Below are positions 61,371-64,000 of a stretch of DNA of 64,000 nucleotides, in pieces (position 1 is the stretch's first letter; the number at the start of each line of letters is the position of its first letter). Origin of the DNA: Vagococcus elongatus. GTDB taxonomy: Bacteria > Bacillota > Bacilli > Lactobacillales > Vagococcaceae. The translations under genes were made by a program, and so were the position numbers. The notes under the pieces are model-generated. The model was not told where the DNA came from and searched no databases. It saw nothing but the letters and a program-made list of their open reading frames with translations. The DNA is taken from the NCBI RefSeq assembly GCF_003987645.1, contig NZ_NGKA01000002.1, positions 62,001 to 126,000 of the forward strand. Direction: 5' to 3'.

Positions 61371-62120
61371 ATGAGTAGGCTGACCTTCGTCTTTAAAAAA
61401 ATTCGATACCATAAAAAAATGGCTGTCTTACTGACTGCGTTTTTTATGTTTAGTGTCATTTCCTTGAGTTATGTCAGCTTGTTATCCTCCGTCAACCGTT
61501 GGAATTGGCAAAATAAGCTAAAAACTTGGGAAAGTATAGGAATCTCCGACCGACATCATCCTGTCATAAAACTGATAAATTCCAGCTATCACGACATTCA
61601 AAATCAGTATGCTCTTCTGAATATGAAAGTCTGGGCAATTATTTTATGTCTGTTAACTATATTGGTCATCGTCATTACCCTGTTTCAAAAAAATGAAATT
61701 ACTGCCTCCTTTAATCTGGGATTTTCTAAAAGAAAAATCATTGCGCAAGCATTTCTTACATGGTCTGCTACTTTATTTATTAGTTTTGTTTTAACCGTTG
61801 CTCTTTCTTTTATTTTTTTCAACTCGATTATTGTCAACGTACGAAACCAAAATCAAGCTGTCTTTGATGACACACTCAGTATAAATTTGGAAAAACAGGA
61901 AAAATCGTTTCAACTTCCAGAGTCCAAAGAAGAGGAAAAACTGATGTTTCCCTTAAACCCTGAAAGAGGTTATAGCATACATAAAGATAATCGGCAATTA
62001 ACCGTACGTTATTTCAGCAGCATTCTACTAAGAAAATTTTTCTTTCTAACTCTCGCTCTTTTGGGTGTTATTCTTTTAGTCACTCTGCCTTACACAATGT
62101 TTTCGGCTAAAAAGTATTAA
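61371..62120 (+). CDS. Small FtsX-like permease
   Basis: 249 residues with four membrane helices (about 18-40, 84-104, 125-152 and 215-240). The order is one helix, a short outer loop, then FQKNEITASFNLGFSKRKIIAQAFLTWSATLF, the FtsX/MacB-like region where the cytoplasmic coupling helix falls. It is about one third to one half the length of usual MacB permeases and has no large extracellular domain. GAGGTGGG lies before the ATG. The next gene, 71 bases on, is a degenerate ABC ATPase, as expected for a transporter pair. Confidence 0.6.
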   Translation: MSRLTFVFKKIRYHKKMAVLLTAFFMFSVISLSYVSLLSSVNRWNWQNKLKTWESIGISDRHHPVIKLINSSYHDIQNQYALLNMKVWAIILCLLTILVIVITLFQKNEITASFNLGFSKRKIIAQAFLTWSATLFISFVLTVALSFIFFNSIIVNVRNQNQAVFDDTLSINLEKQEKSFQLPESKEEEKLMFPLNPERGYSIHKDNRQLTVRYFSSILLRKFFFLTLALLGVILLVTLPYTMFSAKKY

Positions 62121-62191
62121 ATAGAGTTCGATTTTCACAAATTTTATGCAATCATCACTAAGTATCTTCAAAATAGAAAGGGTGAATATTA

Positions 62192-62713
62192 TTGAAGGTC
62201 TTGATCTCACGGGGAAATAAGGATGGAAAAAAAGTGGGACTCACGAATGAACTTGATGACGGATTTTATATTTTTCTGTGCCCAAAAGAACAATCAGCAG
62301 CTATCGATATCCAAAGTAATGGACATATTATTCGAGACAACGGCACATTGTTGCCCTATTTATCCATCAAACAGCAATTATTCTCAAGTGTTTCTTTCAA
62401 ACGACGGAAAGAATATCTAAAAATCTTAAAAAAGTGGTGGGCATATTTCCGCTTGGATAAAGATTTTTTAGAAGATACGCCAGAAAAATTAAGTCCTGAG
62501 CAACTGTTATTGATTAATTTTATCCACTCAGTCGCTCAGCAAAAACCAATCATCGCCTTTGAAGATTCCAAAGAAATTATTTTAAAACAATTTTGGCTGG
62601 ACCTTTTTCCTGCACTTGAAAAAATCGCCACTGAAGAGCAGCTGACAATCATTTTAGTGACTTCAAATAAACAAATGGCTGAAGAGGCTCAAACGTGGCT
62701 TTTGAATAAATAA
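62192..62713 (+). CDS. Degenerate ABC ATPase homologue lacking Walker A
   Basis: 173 residues from a TTG with AAAGGGTGA before it. The order of elements follows an ABC ATPase: NGTLLPYLSIKQQLF (place of the Q-loop region, as in FQ..LLPHLTV.EN), LSPEQLLLINFIHSVAQQKP (in place of LSGGQ and its helix), IIAFEDS (in place of Walker B LLADEPT), and LTIILVTSNKQMAEEAQTW (in place of the H-loop VTHD). No P-loop (GxxGxGKS) exists, the signature glycines are lost, and the H-loop histidine is serine. It is probably unable to hydrolyse ATP. Codon use and frame appear intact, so it seems to be kept as a protein. Confidence 0.6.
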   Translation: MKVLISRGNKDGKKVGLTNELDDGFYIFLCPKEQSAAIDIQSNGHIIRDNGTLLPYLSIKQQLFSSVSFKRRKEYLKILKKWWAYFRLDKDFLEDTPEKLSPEQLLLINFIHSVAQQKPIIAFEDSKEIILKQFWLDLFPALEKIATEEQLTIILVTSNKQMAEEAQTWLLNK

Positions 62714-62764
62714 AACCTGCCAGTACAAGGTGTCAACCGTTGTGCTGGCAGGTTTTTGTGTTTT
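62713..62764. terminator. Bidirectional terminator between the ABC-like pair and nadE
   Basis: AACCTGCCAG...ACAA pairs with TTGT...CTGGCAGGTT, followed by TTTGTGTTTTT. Confidence 0.88.
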
Positions 62765-62769
62765 TAACA

Positions 62770-63600
62770 TTACTTTTTCCAAAAGCTGTCCCAAAGAGTA
62801 ATCGGCAAATGACGCTTATGTTCGCTTTGCTGGTATAGCTGTTCGATTTTTACTTTCGCTTCCTTTGAAATCTCTTTTCCCTCAAGATAATCATCGATAG
62901 CTTCATAGGTCACACCTAGTGCTTCCTCATCTGCCACAAGTGGTTTGTTATCTTCTAAATCTGCTGTTGGAATTTTTTCGTATAAATCCGACGGAGCCGA
63001 TAAGTGCTCCAGCAATTGTCGACCTTGTCTTTTATTCAATCCTGAAAGGGGTAATAAATCTGCCGCCCCGTCGCCAAACTTCGTATAAAATCCTGTGATA
63101 GATTCAGCAGCGTGGTCTGTTCCGATTACCGCCCCTTTTCTTTCACCTGCCACAGCGTATTGAACAATCATCCGCTGCCGCGCCTTGATGTTTCCTTTAT
63201 TAAAATCTCCGATGCTAAAACCTTCATTAGTAAACTCAGCCACTAAGCTGTCAACAGATGTTTTTATATTAATCGCCAATCGCTCATCGGGTTGGATAAA
63301 GTCTAGGGCTTTCTGACTGTCCGTTTCATCTGCCTGTTCACCATAAGGAAGGCGAATAGCAATAAAACGATAGTCTTTTCTACCTGTTTCCTCTCGCAAT
63401 TCTGTCACTGCCATTTGAGCCAATCGTCCTGCAAGGGTAGAATCCTGCCCACCGCTGATGCCTAAGACATATGTTTCTAAAAATGGATGGGTCAACAAAT
63501 ATTTTTTCAGAAAATCGATTCTTCTGCGAATTTCTTCTTCAGGATTTATAGATGCTTTGACCCCAAGTTTTTTAATGATTTCTTCTTGTAAAGACTTCAT
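62770..63600 (-). CDS. nadE: NH3-dependent NAD synthetase
   Basis: 276 residues, the length of ammonia-dependent enzymes. The PP-loop [16 protein letters not shown] near residues 53-68, [15 protein letters not shown] near 142-156, [34 protein letters not shown] near 162-195 and the C-terminal [15 protein letters not shown] are standard. It makes NAD from deamido-NAD and ATP. The ATG at 63600 has GGGAGG seven bases upstream; the longer reading is not supported. It follows pncB on the same strand, the next-but-one step of NAD salvage. Confidence 0.95.
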   Translation of the reverse strand: MKSLQEEIIKKLGVKASINPEEEIRRRIDFLKKYLLTHPFLETYVLGISGGQDSTLAGRLAQMAVTELREETGRKDYRFIAIRLPYGEQADETDSQKALDFIQPDERLAINIKTSVDSLVAEFTNEGFSIGDFNKGNIKARQRMIVQYAVAGERKGAVIGTDHAAESITGFYTKFGDGAADLLPLSGLNKRQGRQLLEHLSAPSDLYEKIPTADLEDNKPLVADEEALGVTYEAIDDYLEGKEISKEAKVKIEQLYQQSEHKRHLPITLWDSFWKK

Positions 63601-63784
63601 AATGATACCTCCCACTATAATAAGCAGCTTATTGAACCAGACCATTATCGATTAAATCAGCAAAACCAGTTTTCCCCCACCTAGGTTTTTCTATCTCGTT
63701 TTTCCAATCTCAAAGTAAACTTTCATTTCCCTTTGCGCTAAGTAAAACTCATAATTTATGTCAATGATAGAATCAAATCCCTAA

Positions 63785-63832
63785 TACAAACACTCCGCAA
63801 GCTAAGGAAAAGTTCCTAGTTCACGGAGTCAG
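63785..63832 (-). terminator. Hairpin after pncB
   Basis: On the minus strand ACTCCG...CTAGGAA pairs with TTCCTTAG...CGGAGT; T-run is short (GTTTGTATT). Confidence 0.55.
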
Positions 63833-63837
63833 TCATT

Positions 63838-64000
63838 TTATCTTTTTTCTCCTTGATCTACCACTAATGCTCTCATTTCTTCTCTCACTTTTTCGACAAT
63901 CGCTAATTTATTGTCATAAGCGGCTTGCGATAAGTCAACAGGGTAAATCTGCGGATTAAGATCCCGCTTGTACTCTTCCCACAGTGAATCATGATTTCTG
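63838..64000 (-). CDS. pncB: Nicotinate phosphoribosyltransferase, C-terminal end (cut by window edge)
   Basis: The last 53 or so codons are visible (SLWEEYKRDLNPQIYPVDLS, then AAYDNKLAIVEKVREEMRAL and the stop). The NPQ.YPVDLS segment and the final helix match the end of bacterial nicotinate phosphoribosyltransferases. The following nadE gene supports the call. The main part lies outside the window. Confidence 0.8.
   Translation of the reverse strand, partial: RNHDSLWEEYKRDLNPQIYPVDLSQAAYDNKLAIVEKVREEMRALVVDQGEKR

Overview
The window looks like chromosomal DNA of a low-GC Gram-positive coccus of the Lactobacillales, most likely Enterococcaceae (Enterococcus or Tetragenococcus). The reasons are a low-affinity class B penicillin-binding protein with a MecA-type N-terminal domain (PBP5 type), the rpoY-rnjA pair, a heterodimeric ABC exporter of the EfrAB type, a double-receptor GlnP fusion with GlnQ, and several lactose/cellobiose-family PTS permeases. 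The genus is inferred from gene content, not from a database match.

Layout. 1-8.3 kb is a cell-surface block: the end of a UDP-L-FucNAc capsule locus (CapF-like, CapE-like, WbuB-like glycosyltransferase), a GH25 lysozyme with eight tandem 80-residue modules, an LCP wall-polymer ligase and TagO. 8.4-16 kb holds an MdoB/LtaS-like phosphoglycerol transferase, a YihY protein, Map, a flavodoxin, a TetR regulator, an M29 aminopeptidase and NnrD. 16-25 kb is an accessory, decaying stretch: a worn IS200/IS605 transposase, a PLP enzyme with a PTS EIIC and a divergent RpiR regulator, an AraC/GyrI regulator, broken DUF3781, GrpB, PadR-like and response-regulator genes, a truncated IS256-type element, and tRNA-Arg(CCU). 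25-31 kb is a PTS operon (EIIB, EIIA, small proteins, DUF3284, EIIC) with a sigma-54 promoter and a LevR-type activator. 31-45 kb is mostly housekeeping: helicase, oxidoreductase, SfsA, an MhqO/MhqD-like electrophile-resistance operon, a GT2 enzyme, GlnPQ and the exporter. 45-49 kb carries rpoY, rnjA and pbp5. A complete but badly decayed IS256-type copy lies at 50.0-51.5 kb.

The most interesting region is 51.7-60.6 kb: a Lac-family EIIC, an intracellular DUF4038 (GH140-like, apiosidase-type) hydrolase, an FGGY kinase, a two-subunit transketolase, a sugar isomerase of the fucose/arabinose isomerase superfamily and a divergent LacI regulator with palindromic operators. Together they fit uptake, hydrolysis and transketolase-type catabolism of an apiose-containing sugar. 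61.4-62.7 kb has a small FtsX-like permease followed by an ABC ATPase homologue with no Walker A motif. The window ends with nadE and the end of pncB (NAD salvage).

Three Lac-family EIIC permeases are present but only one EIIA/EIIB pair, so the other two permeases probably borrow phosphocarriers. Most genes lie on the minus strand. Where a Shine-Dalgarno sequence clearly favours an internal start, the start was placed there.
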